Both the position numbers and the translations under genes were made by a program. 64,000 bases of DNA, taken from positions 496,001-560,000 of the forward strand of contig NZ_SOBT01000008.1 of the NCBI RefSeq assembly GCF_004364935.1, given 5' to 3'. The stretch comes from Panacagrimonas perspica (GTDB lineage: Bacteria > Pseudomonadota > Gammaproteobacteria > Nevskiales > Nevskiaceae). The notes beneath the pieces are model-generated. The model was not told the origin of the DNA. It ran no database searches and worked only from the letters and a program-made list of their open reading frames with translations. How positions within the stretch are numbered: position 1 is the first letter of the stretch; every line of letters begins with the position of its first letter. Positions 19,135-29,298 of the stretch are shown here, in pieces.

Positions 19135-20601
19135 ATGAAAGCCAGCCTTGCCATTCGCGCCACCCAGAGCATGGTGCTGACCCCCCAGCTTCTGCAGTCC
19201 ATCCGGCTGCTGCAGCTCTCGACGCTGGAACTCGAGCAGGAGATCGAACAGGCGCTGGAAGACAACGTGATGCTCGAGGCCGACGAGACCTACGAAGCCG
19301 CCGACGAATCCACGATCACCCCCGGTCCGGCCGTCGCCATCGAGACCGAGTCGGTCCCCGAAGCAGCCACCGGCTGCGATGCGGGCGTCCATTCGGAGGT
19401 CGAAGCCGACTTCGACTGGTCGAGCAGCGAGAGCTGGTCGGGCGGCGAACCGGCTGATGAAGACGACGAGCCGTGGACATCGCGTACTGCGGCGCCGACC
19501 AGCGGCGATGCCCGCGTCGGTGCACTCGAGCAGCTGCGCATGATGGTGCGCACCCGCCGCGAGAGCGCGATCGTGACCGCGATCGTCGAGAACATCGACG
19601 ACAACGGCTACCTCGAATGCCCGCTGGGCGAGATCGGTTCGCAGCTCGGCGACGACTTCGACGCCACCTCCACCGAACTCGAAGCGGCGCTCACGATGGT
19701 GCAGTCGGTCGAGCCGACCGGCTTCGGTGCCCGCAACCTCGTCGAGTGCCTGCGCCTGCAGCTCGAGATCTTGCCGGGCAGCACGCCGGGCAGGGAGCTG
19801 GCGCTGTACCTGGTCGCCAATGGGCTGGAACTCGTCGCCGAGCGCCGCCTCGATCAGGTCCGTCGCGAACTGCATGCGAGCGAGGCCGAGATGAAGGCCG
19901 CCTTCAACCTCGTGCTCGCGCTGGACCCCAAGCCGGGCGCCTCGCAGGGCGCGCCGGCCGAAGCCGCGATCCCCGACGTGATCGTCAGCGGCCGTCCCGG
20001 CGCTTGGCGCGTCGAGCTGAATACCGAACGCCTTCCGCGCATCCGCGTGAACGGCTCGTATGAGCGTGCCATCGCGACGTCGGCTCATCGTGCGCTGAAG
20101 GACAAGCTGCAGGAGGCGCGCTGGCTCGTGCGCGGCCTGGAAATGCGCCACGAGACGCTGCTCAAGACCGCCCGCGCGGTGTTCGAGCGCCAGAAGGGAT
20201 TCCTGGAACACGGCGAAGAACGCATGGTGCCGCTGACCTTGCGCGAGATCGCCGACGCCATCGGCATGCACGAGTCCACCGTCTGCCGCGTGACGACGGC
20301 GAAGTTCATCCAGACGCCCTGGGGTGTCTACGACTTCAAGAGCTTCTTCCCCAGCCAGATCACCGGCTCGGACATCGAAGCCTCCGGCACGGCGGTCAAG
20401 GCGATGATCCGCCGCATCGTCGACAGCGAGAACCGCCTGAATCCGCTGTGCGACGGCGCCATCGGTGCGCTGCTGCTGCGCCAGGGCATCCGCGTTGCGC
20501 GACGTACGGTCGCCAAGTACCGTGAAGCCATGAAGATTGCCCCGGCAACGGCGCGGCGTACCGCTCCGGTGCGGCGTGGTCAGCTCGTGCAGGTGGGCTG
20601 A
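19135..20601 (+). CDS. rpoN: RNA polymerase sigma-54 factor RpoN (flagellar-type context)
   Basis: A 488-residue sigma-54. The region I activator-response segment is MKASLAIRATQSMVLTPQLL... with QSIRLLQLSTLELEQEI, region II is acidic (about 48-120), and region III has the core-binding and HTH parts (LREIADAIGMHESTVCRVT). It ends with a clear RpoN box, ARRTVAKYRE. The neighbours are not the usual lptB, hpf and ptsN but a receiver protein and FleQ. That matches the rpoN2-fleQ arrangement of Xanthomonas-like flagellar clusters. ATG 19135 follows AAGGGAG at a good distance. Confidence 0.94.
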   Translation: MKASLAIRATQSMVLTPQLLQSIRLLQLSTLELEQEIEQALEDNVMLEADETYEAADESTITPGPAVAIETESVPEAATGCDAGVHSEVEADFDWSSSESWSGGEPADEDDEPWTSRTAAPTSGDARVGALEQLRMMVRTRRESAIVTAIVENIDDNGYLECPLGEIGSQLGDDFDATSTELEAALTMVQSVEPTGFGARNLVECLRLQLEILPGSTPGRELALYLVANGLELVAERRLDQVRRELHASEAEMKAAFNLVLALDPKPGASQGAPAEAAIPDVIVSGRPGAWRVELNTERLPRIRVNGSYERAIATSAHRALKDKLQEARWLVRGLEMRHETLLKTARAVFERQKGFLEHGEERMVPLTLREIADAIGMHESTVCRVTTAKFIQTPWGVYDFKSFFPSQITGSDIEASGTAVKAMIRRIVDSENRLNPLCDGAIGALLLRQGIRVARRTVAKYREAMKIAPATARRTAPVRRGQLVQVG

Positions 20602-20619
20602 GAGGTGGAGAATAAAGAC

Positions 20620-20995
20620 ATGGACAAGCTGCGCACGCTACTGATCGACGACAACAAGGGCTTCGTCGTGCTGGCCAAGCACCTGCTGGCGTCGGTCGCC
20701 GAAGTCGACGTGATCGGCTGTGGTTACGACGGTTTCGATGCCGTGCGCATGGCCGAGGAATTGCGCCCCGACCTGATCATCATCGACCTCGCGATGCCCG
20801 GCATGGGCGGCCTGCAGGCCACGCGCCTGATCAAGGCGCAGGACTCGCCGCCGCGCGTGATCATCGCCAGCCACTACGACGACGCCAGTCATCGTGAGCA
20901 CGCGGCCGGCGCGGGCGCAGACGGCTTCGTGAACAAGCAGGAATTCGAACACCGCATCCCCGAGCTCGTCCGCGGCTTCGTTCCCGGGGTGACGC

Positions 20996-21003
<8 letters not shown>
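20620..21003 (+). CDS. Single-domain response regulator (CheY-like)
   Basis: A 127-residue stand-alone receiver. It has the acidic pair in LLIDDNKGF, the phospho-Asp in LIIIDLAMPGMGG, and a Lys near FVNKQEF, so it looks competent for phosphorylation. It has no output domain. It lies between rpoN and fleQ and overlaps fleQ by 8 bases, so the three are probably one operon. In Xanthomonas-like genomes a receiver occupies the same place. GGTGGAG precedes ATG 20620. Confidence 0.88.
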
Positions 21004-22459
<1,456 letters not shown>

Positions 22460-22461
22460 GC

Positions 22462-22575
22462 TGGCCCGGGCGCAACCCGGGGCTGACTTCGCGACCGGAT
22501 GGGAAACGCCCCGGGTGCAACCCGGGATGCACCAGGTCCGATGGGCGAGAACCCCGACGACTTCGTCCGGGCTAC
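22462..22575. repeat. Degenerate family A REP cluster
   Basis: Three imperfect arms: GGCCCGGGCGCAACCCGGGG near 22463, GCCCCGGGTGCAACCCGGG near 22508, and CGACTTCGTCCGGGCTACG ending at 22575. This looks like an eroded compound element mixing the CGCAA/TGCAA and CGAAG subtypes. It lies between fleQ and the DUF2277 gene. Confidence 0.7.
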
Positions 22576-22606
22576 GATTCCGGCGGTCTTCCCCGGGACG
22601 TCTGCC

Positions 22607-22879
22607 ATGTGCCGCAACATTCGCACGCTGTTCAACTTCGCGCCGCCCGCGACCGACGACGAGATCCGCGCGGCCTCGCTGCAGTTCGTGCGCAAGCTCA
22701 GCGGTTTCAACGCGCCGTCGAAGATCAACCAGGCCGCGTTCGACCAGGCGGTGGAGCAGGTGACCGAAGCCGCGACCTTGCTGATGCAGTCGCTGGTGAC
22801 CTTGGCGCCGCCCAAGGATCGGGAAGCAGAACGGATCAAGGCGCAGGCGGAATCCGCGCGACGGTTCGGGCGGGCTTGA
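22607..22879 (+). CDS. DUF2277 protein
   Basis: A 90-residue protein with the DUF2277 pattern: MCRNIRTLFNFAPPATDDEI at the start and RKLSGFNAPSKINQAAFDQAVEQV in the middle, a short helical cytosolic protein. Its function is unknown. The ATG at 22607 gives the exact family start. It is flanked on both sides by family A REP palindromes, so it seems to be its own unit. Confidence 0.9.
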   Translation: MCRNIRTLFNFAPPATDDEIRAASLQFVRKLSGFNAPSKINQAAFDQAVEQVTEAATLLMQSLVTLAPPKDREAERIKAQAESARRFGRA

Positions 22880-22894
22880 ACGCCGCGTAATAGC

Positions 22895-22963
22895 CGTAGC
22901 CCGGGTGAAACCCGGGGATGCGCTCCGTCGAGAGGAGAATCCCCGGGTTTCACCCGGGCTACG
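22895..22963. repeat. Family A REPIN between convergent genes
   Basis: Perfect 23-base arms at 22895-22917 and 22941-22963 with GTAG outermost and a 23-base spacer. It ends two bases before the stop codon of the convergent SDR gene. Confidence 0.92.
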
Positions 22964-22965
22964 AG

Positions 22966-23745
22966 TTAGACGCCCGGCGCGCCCGGAAACCCGACGTAAT
23001 ACTGCCCGGTGAGCATGCCGCCATCGACGGCGATTTCCGCTCCACACAGGTAGCTCGAATCGTCGCTCGCGAGGAACAGCGACGTCTTCGCCACTTCCTC
23101 CGAATCGCCGACGCGCTGCATCGGCACCATCGTGTAGCGCTTGTTCACGTCGGTCTTCGCTTCCGCGTACGGATTGCCCATCGCGGTGTCGATGCCGCCG
23201 GGATGCACGGAGTTCACGCGCACGCCCTTGTGTCCGTACTCCATCGCCGCGACACGCGTCAGGCCGCGAATGCCCCACTTCGACGCGCAGTACGCGCCCA
23301 GGCCGTTGGCGCCCTTCATGCCGTCCGCCGACGAGATGTTCACGATGCTGCCGCGGCCGCGCTCGCACATGCGCGCACCGACGGTGCGCACGCCCAGGAA
23401 CGTACCGGTGAGATTGATGCCGGTAACGCGCTCGAAGTCCGCCTTGTCGGTATCGCGGATCGTCTTGAACAGCAGCACGCCGGCGTTGTTGACCAGCACG
23501 TCGATCGGGCCGAAGCGCGATTCGGTCTCCGCGACCAGCGCCTGCCACTGGTCTTCGTCGCGCACGTCGAGATGGCCGAACGCGGCGTTCGCGCCCAGTT
23601 CCGCCGCGAGCTTTGCGCCGTCCTCGTCCAGCACGTCGGCGATCATCACCTTGGCGCCTTCCGCGACGAACAGGCGGCAGGTCGCCGCCCCCATGCCGCG
23701 TGCACCGCCGGTGACGATCGTGATCTTGTCTTTAATTCTGCCCAT
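22966..23745 (-). CDS. SDR oxidoreductase, hydroxysteroid-dehydrogenase-like
   Basis: A 259-residue classical SDR with TGGARGMG (cofactor), NNAGV, NISSADG and YCASK (catalytic Tyr/Lys). The overall pattern, including MGRIKDKITIVTGG and VNSVHPGGIDTAMG, resembles the 3-alpha/20-beta hydroxysteroid dehydrogenase group (FabG3/Rv2002 type). A steroid alcohol is therefore a plausible substrate, consistent with the ring-degradation genes beside it. The precise position oxidised cannot be read from sequence. It starts at ATG 23745 and is the last gene of the minus-strand group that includes fadD3. Confidence 0.82.
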   Translation of the reverse strand: MGRIKDKITIVTGGARGMGAATCRLFVAEGAKVMIADVLDEDGAKLAAELGANAAFGHLDVRDEDQWQALVAETESRFGPIDVLVNNAGVLLFKTIRDTDKADFERVTGINLTGTFLGVRTVGARMCERGRGSIVNISSADGMKGANGLGAYCASKWGIRGLTRVAAMEYGHKGVRVNSVHPGGIDTAMGNPYAEAKTDVNKRYTMVPMQRVGDSEEVAKTSLFLASDDSSYLCGAEIAVDGGMLTGQYYVGFPGAPGV

Positions 23746-23783
23746 GGGGTTCTCGTTGTCTGAGTAGTCAGGAAAAATCTTTC

Positions 23784-23913
23784 GCCGCAAAGGGCGCAAA
23801 GGAAAAGAAAGGACGCAAAGGAATGCGGGTAGCAGCGCGGATGAAGAAGCTGTTCACCTCGCTTCATTTTTCTTTTCTCTGCGTTCTTTCTTTTCCTTTG
23901 CGCCCTTTGCGTC
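23784..23913. repeat. Family D inverted repeat, long copy
   Basis: The left arm from 23784 (CGCCGCAAAGGGCGCAAAGG...) and the right arm ending near 23913 (...CCTTTGCGCCCTTTGCGTC) are about 34 bases each and pair almost fully around a ~60-base centre. It fills the gap between two minus-strand SDR genes. Confidence 0.82.
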
Positions 23914-23944
23914 CAGGCTTTTTTTAAAAGCTACGGACGCGCGA

Positions 23945-24808
23945 CTACTCGACGACCGCCGGATGCGCGGGATGCGGGCCGCCGAGCATCGGACGATGCG
24001 AAGGCGGCTGCCGGCCTTCGTCGCCGACGCTGTATTCCTGCGCCAGCTCCGCTCCGATGTGAACCTGCCCGGACTTCTCGGCGCGCTTCGGATCGCGGTA
24101 CAGCGCGGCGAGCACGTGGCCGGTGAATTCGGGGGTCTCGGCGATGTCCCAGAACCCCGCGTATTTCTGTGGCTCGGAATCCATGACGCGCTTGGTGCGG
24201 TCGGTGCGCAGCATGCCCATCCAGATCGAAACAGCTGCGACGTTGAACGGCTTGAGATCCACGCCCATGTCCTTGGCGAGCTTGTCGACGCCGACTTTCT
24301 GCGCGCCGTATCCGGGCCCGTGCATGTAGCAGCTCGCGCCGAACGAGGACGTGAAGGCGATCAGTCCGTTTTTCTTCGCCGCCATCAGTTTCGCGGCGTG
24401 CCAGCTCGCGACGTAGGCGGAGCGCAGTCCGACGTCGAGGATGTCGACCATGTCGAGCGGCTTCTCCCAGAACGGACCTTTCTGGATCAGGCTGTCGTGC
24501 AGGAACGTCGCGTTGTTGACCAGGATGTCGAGGCCGCCGGACTCCTTCGCGACGCGCTGGAACAACGCTTCGACCTGGGCATCGTCGCGGTGATCGCAGG
24601 CCACTGCCACGCCACGGCCGCCGGCGCGGGTCACTGCTTCCGCCGTCTCGTTGATCGTGCCGGGCAGCGGTGCATCGCCGGACTTCAGCGAGCGACCAGT
24701 GACGTACACGGTGGCGCCGTGACTGCCCAGCGCGATCGCAATGCCCTTGCCCGCGCCACGCGAGGCTCCGGTGACGACGGCAGTGACGCCTTTGAGTGAG
24801 TCGGACAT
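23945..24808 (-). CDS. SDR oxidoreductase (DHRS1-like)
   Basis: A 287-residue SDR with TGASRGAGKGIA, a NNAT motif in place of NNAG, TSSFGAS (Ser) and YGAQK (Tyr/Lys). The long insert with LHDSLIQKGPFWEKPLDMVD and the extended C-terminal tail (GRQPPSHRPML) resemble the DHRS1-like branch rather than FabG. Its substrate is unknown. It is encoded 31 bases after fadD3 on the same strand, so a role in steroid or acyl-CoA catabolism is likely but inferred from position. Confidence 0.8.
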   Translation of the reverse strand: MSDSLKGVTAVVTGASRGAGKGIAIALGSHGATVYVTGRSLKSGDAPLPGTINETAEAVTRAGGRGVAVACDHRDDAQVEALFQRVAKESGGLDILVNNATFLHDSLIQKGPFWEKPLDMVDILDVGLRSAYVASWHAAKLMAAKKNGLIAFTSSFGASCYMHGPGYGAQKVGVDKLAKDMGVDLKPFNVAAVSIWMGMLRTDRTKRVMDSEPQKYAGFWDIAETPEFTGHVLAALYRDPKRAEKSGQVHIGAELAQEYSVGDEGRQPPSHRPMLGGPHPAHPAVVE

Positions 24809-24839
24809 CTGGTTTCTCCCCTTCGTATAGCTGGAATGT

Positions 24840-26414
24840 TCAGGACGACGGCGTCGTCGTGTCGCGCAACTGGTACTTCAGAACCTTGCCCGACGGATTC
24901 GTCGGCAGCTGCGCCACGAACACCACCGAGCGCGGCACCTTGTAGTTCGCCATCTGTTCGCGGCACCACGCGATCAGCGCGGCTTCGTCGAGCGTCTGTC
25001 CGGGACGCAGCACGACATAGGCGCGACCGACTTCGCCGAGGCGCTCGTCTGGCACGCCGACGACGGCGCTCTGCGCGATGGCGGGATGCGCGGCCATCTG
25101 CCGTTCGATTTCGGCCGGATAGCAGTTGAAGCCGCCAGTGATGTAGAGATCTTTCAGCCTATCCGTGATGCGCAGATAGCCGCGCGTATCGAGCACACCG
25201 ATGTCGCCGGTGTGCAGCCAGCCGTCCGCGTCGATCGTCTCGCGCGTCGCCGCGGGATCGTCGAGATAGCCCTGCATCACGTTGTAGCCGCGCACGACGA
25301 TCTCGCCCGATTCGCCGGCGGGGACCGGCTGGTTCTGCGGATCGACGCAGCGCATCTCGACGCCGGCCACCGCCTTGCCCGAGGTCAGCGCGATGGTCTG
25401 GGCGTCGTCGCCGCCTTCGCACAGCGATACGACGCCACAGGTTTCTGTCAGGCCGTAGCCGGTGAGCACGAGCTTGAAGCCCAGCTCCGCGCGGATGCGC
25501 TCGATCAGGCTGGGCGCGATCGCGGCGGCGCCGGTGATCGTCGCGCGCAACGAGGAGAGGTCCGTCGATGCGCGCTCGGGATCGTTGAGCAGCGAGACGA
25601 ACAAGGTCGGAGGGCCGGGCAGCACCGACACGCGATCGCGCGCGATCCGGTGCAGCACGGCTTTCGCGTCGAAGACCGCGTGCGGCAGCACGGTGAGACC
25701 GGCGAGCACGCCGCCGAGCCAGCCGACTTTGTAGCCGAAGGCGTGGAAGAAGGGATTGACGATCAGGTAGCGGTCTTCCGGCACCAGCCCGACGGCGGCC
25801 GACCACGCCGCGATCGTGCGCAGGTTCTGCGCCTGCGTCGTCATGACGCCCTTGGGCCGGCCGGTCGTACCGGACGTGAACATCACGTCCATCAGGTCGC
25901 TGCCCTGGACGGCGTTCTCGGCCTCGCGCAGGCACGATTCGGAAACCGTGTCCGCCTTCAGCAGGAAATCCTGCCAGGAGAGTTCGCCGTCACGCGTTTC
26001 GTCGAAGACCACGACGGAGGCGAGCGTCGACGTGCGATGCGGTGCGAGCAACGCGGGATAGTCGGTGTCGAGAAAGCGGCCGGCGCAGAACAGCAGCTTC
26101 GCGCAGCTGCGCGCGAGGATGTCGCCGGCCTCGGCGCCTTTCATGCGCGTGTTCACCGGCACGATCGCTGCGCCGATCGAATGTGCTGCGAGGCCGGCGA
26201 CGATCCATTCGAGGCGATTGGGCGACCAGATCGCGATGCGGTCGCCGCGAACCACGCCGTGGGCGAGCAGGGCGCGCGCGGCGATGCGGCGCTGCGCGTC
26301 GAGTTCGGCGTAGCTCAGCGACGAGCCGTCTTCGGTGACGACGGCGATACGCGCGGAATGACGTTCAACCGAACGCGCGAGTGCCGAGAGAACCGTCGTC
26401 ACTTGCGGATTCAT
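24840..26414 (-). CDS. fadD3: HIP-CoA ligase FadD3 (acyl-CoA synthetase)
   Basis: A 524-residue ANL-superfamily ligase. The adenylation motifs are all present: FTSGTTGRPKGV (about 179-190), YGLTETCGV, DGWLHTGDIG, ITDRLKDLYITGGFNCYPAEIE, and the C-terminal catalytic Lys in NPSGKVLKYQLR. The whole chain follows mycobacterial FadD3 closely, for example AIWSPNRLEW, NPFFHAFGYK and LPGPPT. FadD3 attaches CoA to HIP, the indanedione propanoate left after steroid rings A and B are removed, and so starts ring C/D degradation. Its neighbours (IpdAB, EchA20, FadA6) support that assignment strongly. Confidence 0.92.
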   Translation of the reverse strand: MNPQVTTVLSALARSVERHSARIAVVTEDGSSLSYAELDAQRRIAARALLAHGVVRGDRIAIWSPNRLEWIVAGLAAHSIGAAIVPVNTRMKGAEAGDILARSCAKLLFCAGRFLDTDYPALLAPHRTSTLASVVVFDETRDGELSWQDFLLKADTVSESCLREAENAVQGSDLMDVMFTSGTTGRPKGVMTTQAQNLRTIAAWSAAVGLVPEDRYLIVNPFFHAFGYKVGWLGGVLAGLTVLPHAVFDAKAVLHRIARDRVSVLPGPPTLFVSLLNDPERASTDLSSLRATITGAAAIAPSLIERIRAELGFKLVLTGYGLTETCGVVSLCEGGDDAQTIALTSGKAVAGVEMRCVDPQNQPVPAGESGEIVVRGYNVMQGYLDDPAATRETIDADGWLHTGDIGVLDTRGYLRITDRLKDLYITGGFNCYPAEIERQMAAHPAIAQSAVVGVPDERLGEVGRAYVVLRPGQTLDEAALIAWCREQMANYKVPRSVVFVAQLPTNPSGKVLKYQLRDTTTPSS

Positions 26415-26415
26415 T

Positions 26416-26545
26416 CGCCCTCTCCGCGCGTGCGGGGAGAAGGCGGGGTGAGAGGGGCCCGCAATACGAGAGCGGGCACGACGCCCAAAAGCCGCCCCTC
26501 ACCCAGGCCTTCTCCCCATCGATGAAGCCGACGGGGAGAGGGAGA
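26416..26545. repeat. Family C compound palindrome
   Basis: The left part, CGCCCTCTCC with GGGGAGAAGG and GGGGTGAGAGGGGC, is answered by GCCCCTCACC, CCTTCTCCCC and GGGGAGAGGGAG on the right. It fills the whole gap between the fadD3 start and the SDR stop, and is related to 9162-9260. Confidence 0.75.
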
Positions 26546-26553
26546 AAAGCGGA

Positions 26554-27324
26554 TCAGTCCGCCCACATCAGGTATCCGTTGTCGATACGCATCTCCGCGC
26601 CATTCACGAAGCGCGACTCGTCTGACGCGAGGAACAGCACGAGGTTGGCGATGTCCTCGGGCTTGGCCATGCGCGCCATCAGCTGCTTGGGATCCTTCTC
26701 GCGGATGTATCCGGGCTTGCCGCTGCCGAGCCGCTTCGTCGTCATGACCATCGGCGTCATGATTCCGTCCGGATGCACCGAGTTGCAGCGGATCGGATAG
26801 AGCTGGGCACGACAGTGGGCGGCGACGCTGCGCGTCAACGCGGCGACGGCGCCTTTCGAGGCGCTGTAGGCGGCCGTCGACGACTGCCCACCGATGCCCG
26901 CCATCGACGACATGTTCACGATCGAACCGCTCGGGCGTTCGCGCATCGCGGCCAGGCCGTACTTGCAGCCCAGGAAGTAGCCGTCCGAGTTGACGCGCTG
27001 GACCTTCTGCCACAGCTCCAGCGTCGTGTCCTCGATCGTCGCCATCGCCAGGATCGCGGCGTTGTTGACGAGGATGTCGAGGCCGCCGAAGTGCTCCTGC
27101 GTCTGCTTGATGGCGCCGATCCAGTCCTCTTCCGAGGAGATGTCGTGGCGCACGAACAGCGCGTTCTCGGTGCCGATGTCGGCGGCGACCGCGCGACCGG
27201 CCTCCTCGTTGACGTCGGTCAGCACGACGCGCGCGCCTTCCCGAGCCAACAGCAGCGCATCAGCCTTGCCGACGCCGCTCGCGGCGCCGGTGATCAACGC
27301 GACCTTTCCGCTTACTCGTCCCAT
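26554..27324 (-). CDS. SDR oxidoreductase, hydroxysteroid-dehydrogenase-like
   Basis: A 256-residue classical SDR with TGAASGVGKA, NNAAI, NMSSMAG (Ser) and YSASKGA (Tyr/Lys). NSVHPDGIMTPM and a C-terminal RIDNGYLMWAD are characteristic of hydroxysteroid and cyclic-alcohol dehydrogenases. It is encoded directly upstream of fadD3 on the same strand. It probably oxidises or reduces a ring hydroxyl or ketone, but the position is not inferable. Confidence 0.82.
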   Translation of the reverse strand: MGRVSGKVALITGAASGVGKADALLLAREGARVVLTDVNEEAGRAVAADIGTENALFVRHDISSEEDWIGAIKQTQEHFGGLDILVNNAAILAMATIEDTTLELWQKVQRVNSDGYFLGCKYGLAAMRERPSGSIVNMSSMAGIGGQSSTAAYSASKGAVAALTRSVAAHCRAQLYPIRCNSVHPDGIMTPMVMTTKRLGSGKPGYIREKDPKQLMARMAKPEDIANLVLFLASDESRFVNGAEMRIDNGYLMWAD

Positions 27325-27335
27325 CTTGTCGCTCC

Positions 27336-27355
27336 CTTTGCGCCTTTGCGGTGAA
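27336..27355. repeat. Half copy of family D repeat
   Basis: CTTTGCGCCTTTGCGGTGAA matches one arm of the family D palindromes. It lies 11 bases upstream of the SDR start at 27324, within its likely leader. No second arm is seen nearby. Confidence 0.6.
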
Positions 27356-27390
27356 TATTTTTCGGTGTCGCGTAAGTTGTCAGCTAAACC

Positions 27391-29058
27391 TCAACCGCCA
27401 GCCGCATGCCGTCCCGCCCGTCGCCCCGACCACAGGCAATCCGCAAGCGACAGGCCGCTCACGTAATGGTTGGACGCGATTCCCACCGCGGTGCGCCCAG
27501 CAGCATAGAGACCCGGGATCGGTTGCGACTGCGCGTCGACGACGCTGTTGCTGTCCTCGTCCACGCGCAGTCCGCCGAGCGTGATCGCCGGGCAGGGGAA
27601 CATGCGGTTCGTCACCGCGATGTCGAGCGCGTAGAACGGCCCCTGGTGCAGGCGCGCGCGCATGTCGTCGGCCTTGCCCAGCACATCGGCGGCGCCGCTC
27701 GAGGCGTCCGCGTCGTAGCGTGCGATGGTCTCGCGCAGTGCCTGTGGCGGGACGCCGATCTTCGACGCCAGTTCTTCGGGCGTGTTTCCACGCTGCGCGA
27801 ACAGCATCAGCAGCAGCGCCGGATATTTCTGGAACGGCCAGGCCTTCGACTTCAGGCACTCGCGGATCGCGGCCTTGCGCAGCGGCGCATCCAGGATCAG
27901 CCAGGCCTTGCCGCCGTGGTTCTCGACCATCTCGACGCCCAGGCGCGCGCCGTACACCTGCTCGTTGCAGAAGCGCACGCCGAGACCGTTGACGACGATG
28001 CCCCGAGGCAGGTTCTGCGGCGGATTGATGAAACGCCAGGCCGAGACCTTTTCCATGCGCGTCGGCACGCCGCCGACCGATTCGCCCAGGCGGATGCCGC
28101 TGCCATCGCAACCGGTGGCGCCCAGGCGCAAGGTGCCGCGGTACTTCGGCGCGTTCTGCGCGACCATCTCGCGATTGAAGATGAAGCCGCCGGTGCACAG
28201 GATCACGCCGCGGCGCGCGCGGATCGTGACGTGTCGGGCAACCCGCGTCTCCAGCACCAGCGCCTTGGCGCGCAGACCGTCGGCCCAGCCGGGAAACAGG
28301 TTGTGGACCTTTTCCGCGCGTTCGATCAGGCGCTGATGGTGCAGGGCCAGCGCCGATCCGGCGTCGAAGCCGGCGGCCTCGGCGCCCACGATGCGGCCCT
28401 GCGCGTCCTGCAGCAGCCGGCGCACCGAGAACTGCTCGATCACCGGGATCTCGAGTTGCCGGATACGCGTGCGCAGGTGCTCGAACAGGTTCTTGCCGGA
28501 CATCCAGGTGCCTTGCGCGCGATGCCCGCGCGGTGCCGGTTCGGCGTGCGCGGCGAAGGCGGGCACCGGCTCGTTGCCGGAGTAGTACAGGTAGGTGCCG
28601 TCGGGCGGATACGAGGTCTTCGGCGGCGGAACCGTGGAGTCGAAGCAGGCGCCGGTGGATTCCAGCCATTCGATCAGGCCGCGGCTGTCGTCGCAGAAGC
28701 GCTTGAGCTGCTCGTCGCTGACCGCGTCGCCGGTCTCGTTGCGCAGGTAGCGGAACATCGCGTCCGCCGTGTCCGCGTAGCCGAAGTGCCGTTGCTGGCG
28801 CGTGCCGCCGCCGGCGTAGACGACGCCGCCGCTGAGCGCGGTCGCGCCGCCGCCGCCGAAGCGGTCCAGGATCACCACGTCGGCGCCGGCCTCGCGGGCG
28901 GCGATCGCAGCGGCCGCGCCGGCGGCCCCGAAGCCCACCACCAGCACGTCGCATTCGCGGTCGTAGCGAGTCGACGCGGGGTCGGCCACCGTCAGCGGGG
29001 CCTCGATCGGCAGGGTGCCGTCCGGTTTTGCGGGAGTGGGCGAGGACGAATCGGACAC
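27391..29058 (-). CDS. KstD/Kst4D-like FAD-dependent steroid dehydrogenase
   Basis: A flavoprotein of about 555 residues in the fumarate-reductase/KstD superfamily. The FAD motif is DVLVVGFGAAGAAAAIAARE with ALSGGVVYAGGGT after it; the C-terminal FAD closure is IPGLYAAGRTAVGI followed by YVSGLSLADCLWSGRRAG. Enzymes of this type remove hydrogens from ring A of 3-ketosteroids (delta-1 or delta-4/5-alpha). The exact regiochemistry is not clear, and the ending differs from classical KstD (PGAGATIGPAMTFG). The start is taken as GTG 29058 because no ATG is well placed; a Ser/Pro-rich lead precedes the FAD motif. Confidence 0.78.
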   Translation of the reverse strand: MSDSSSPTPAKPDGTLPIEAPLTVADPASTRYDRECDVLVVGFGAAGAAAAIAAREAGADVVILDRFGGGGATALSGGVVYAGGGTRQQRHFGYADTADAMFRYLRNETGDAVSDEQLKRFCDDSRGLIEWLESTGACFDSTVPPPKTSYPPDGTYLYYSGNEPVPAFAAHAEPAPRGHRAQGTWMSGKNLFEHLRTRIRQLEIPVIEQFSVRRLLQDAQGRIVGAEAAGFDAGSALALHHQRLIERAEKVHNLFPGWADGLRAKALVLETRVARHVTIRARRGVILCTGGFIFNREMVAQNAPKYRGTLRLGATGCDGSGIRLGESVGGVPTRMEKVSAWRFINPPQNLPRGIVVNGLGVRFCNEQVYGARLGVEMVENHGGKAWLILDAPLRKAAIRECLKSKAWPFQKYPALLLMLFAQRGNTPEELASKIGVPPQALRETIARYDADASSGAADVLGKADDMRARLHQGPFYALDIAVTNRMFPCPAITLGGLRVDEDSNSVVDAQSQPIPGLYAAGRTAVGIASNHYVSGLSLADCLWSGRRAGRHAAGG

Positions 29059-29144
29059 GAAGAAGCCGGGGGCGGGAACCTGTGCGAATGGTTTGCGAAG
29101 CGCGCGGGTGTAGCGTCGTCCGATGGGGTGAGCAGCAAAGGCGC

Positions 29145-29213
29145 CCGTGGCTCGGGTGAAACCCGGGATTGCGCTCCGTATGCGAGGGGAACCCCGGGTT
29201 TCACCCGAGCTAC
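29145..29213. repeat. Family A REPIN in a divergent promoter region
   Basis: The arms are 29145-29167 (diverged: CGTGGCTCGGGTG) and 29191-29213 (ending ACCCGAGCTACG); the two changes compensate each other, so the stem still pairs. It lies between the divergent starts of the flavoprotein and the extradiol-dioxygenase genes. Confidence 0.88.
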
Positions 29214-29298
29214 GGTGGTGATCGTCTCCCCTGTATGGGTGAAGAGAACAACCGCCTTGGCCGCGAATAATCTCGCATCGAGGAATGACCGGGACGGC

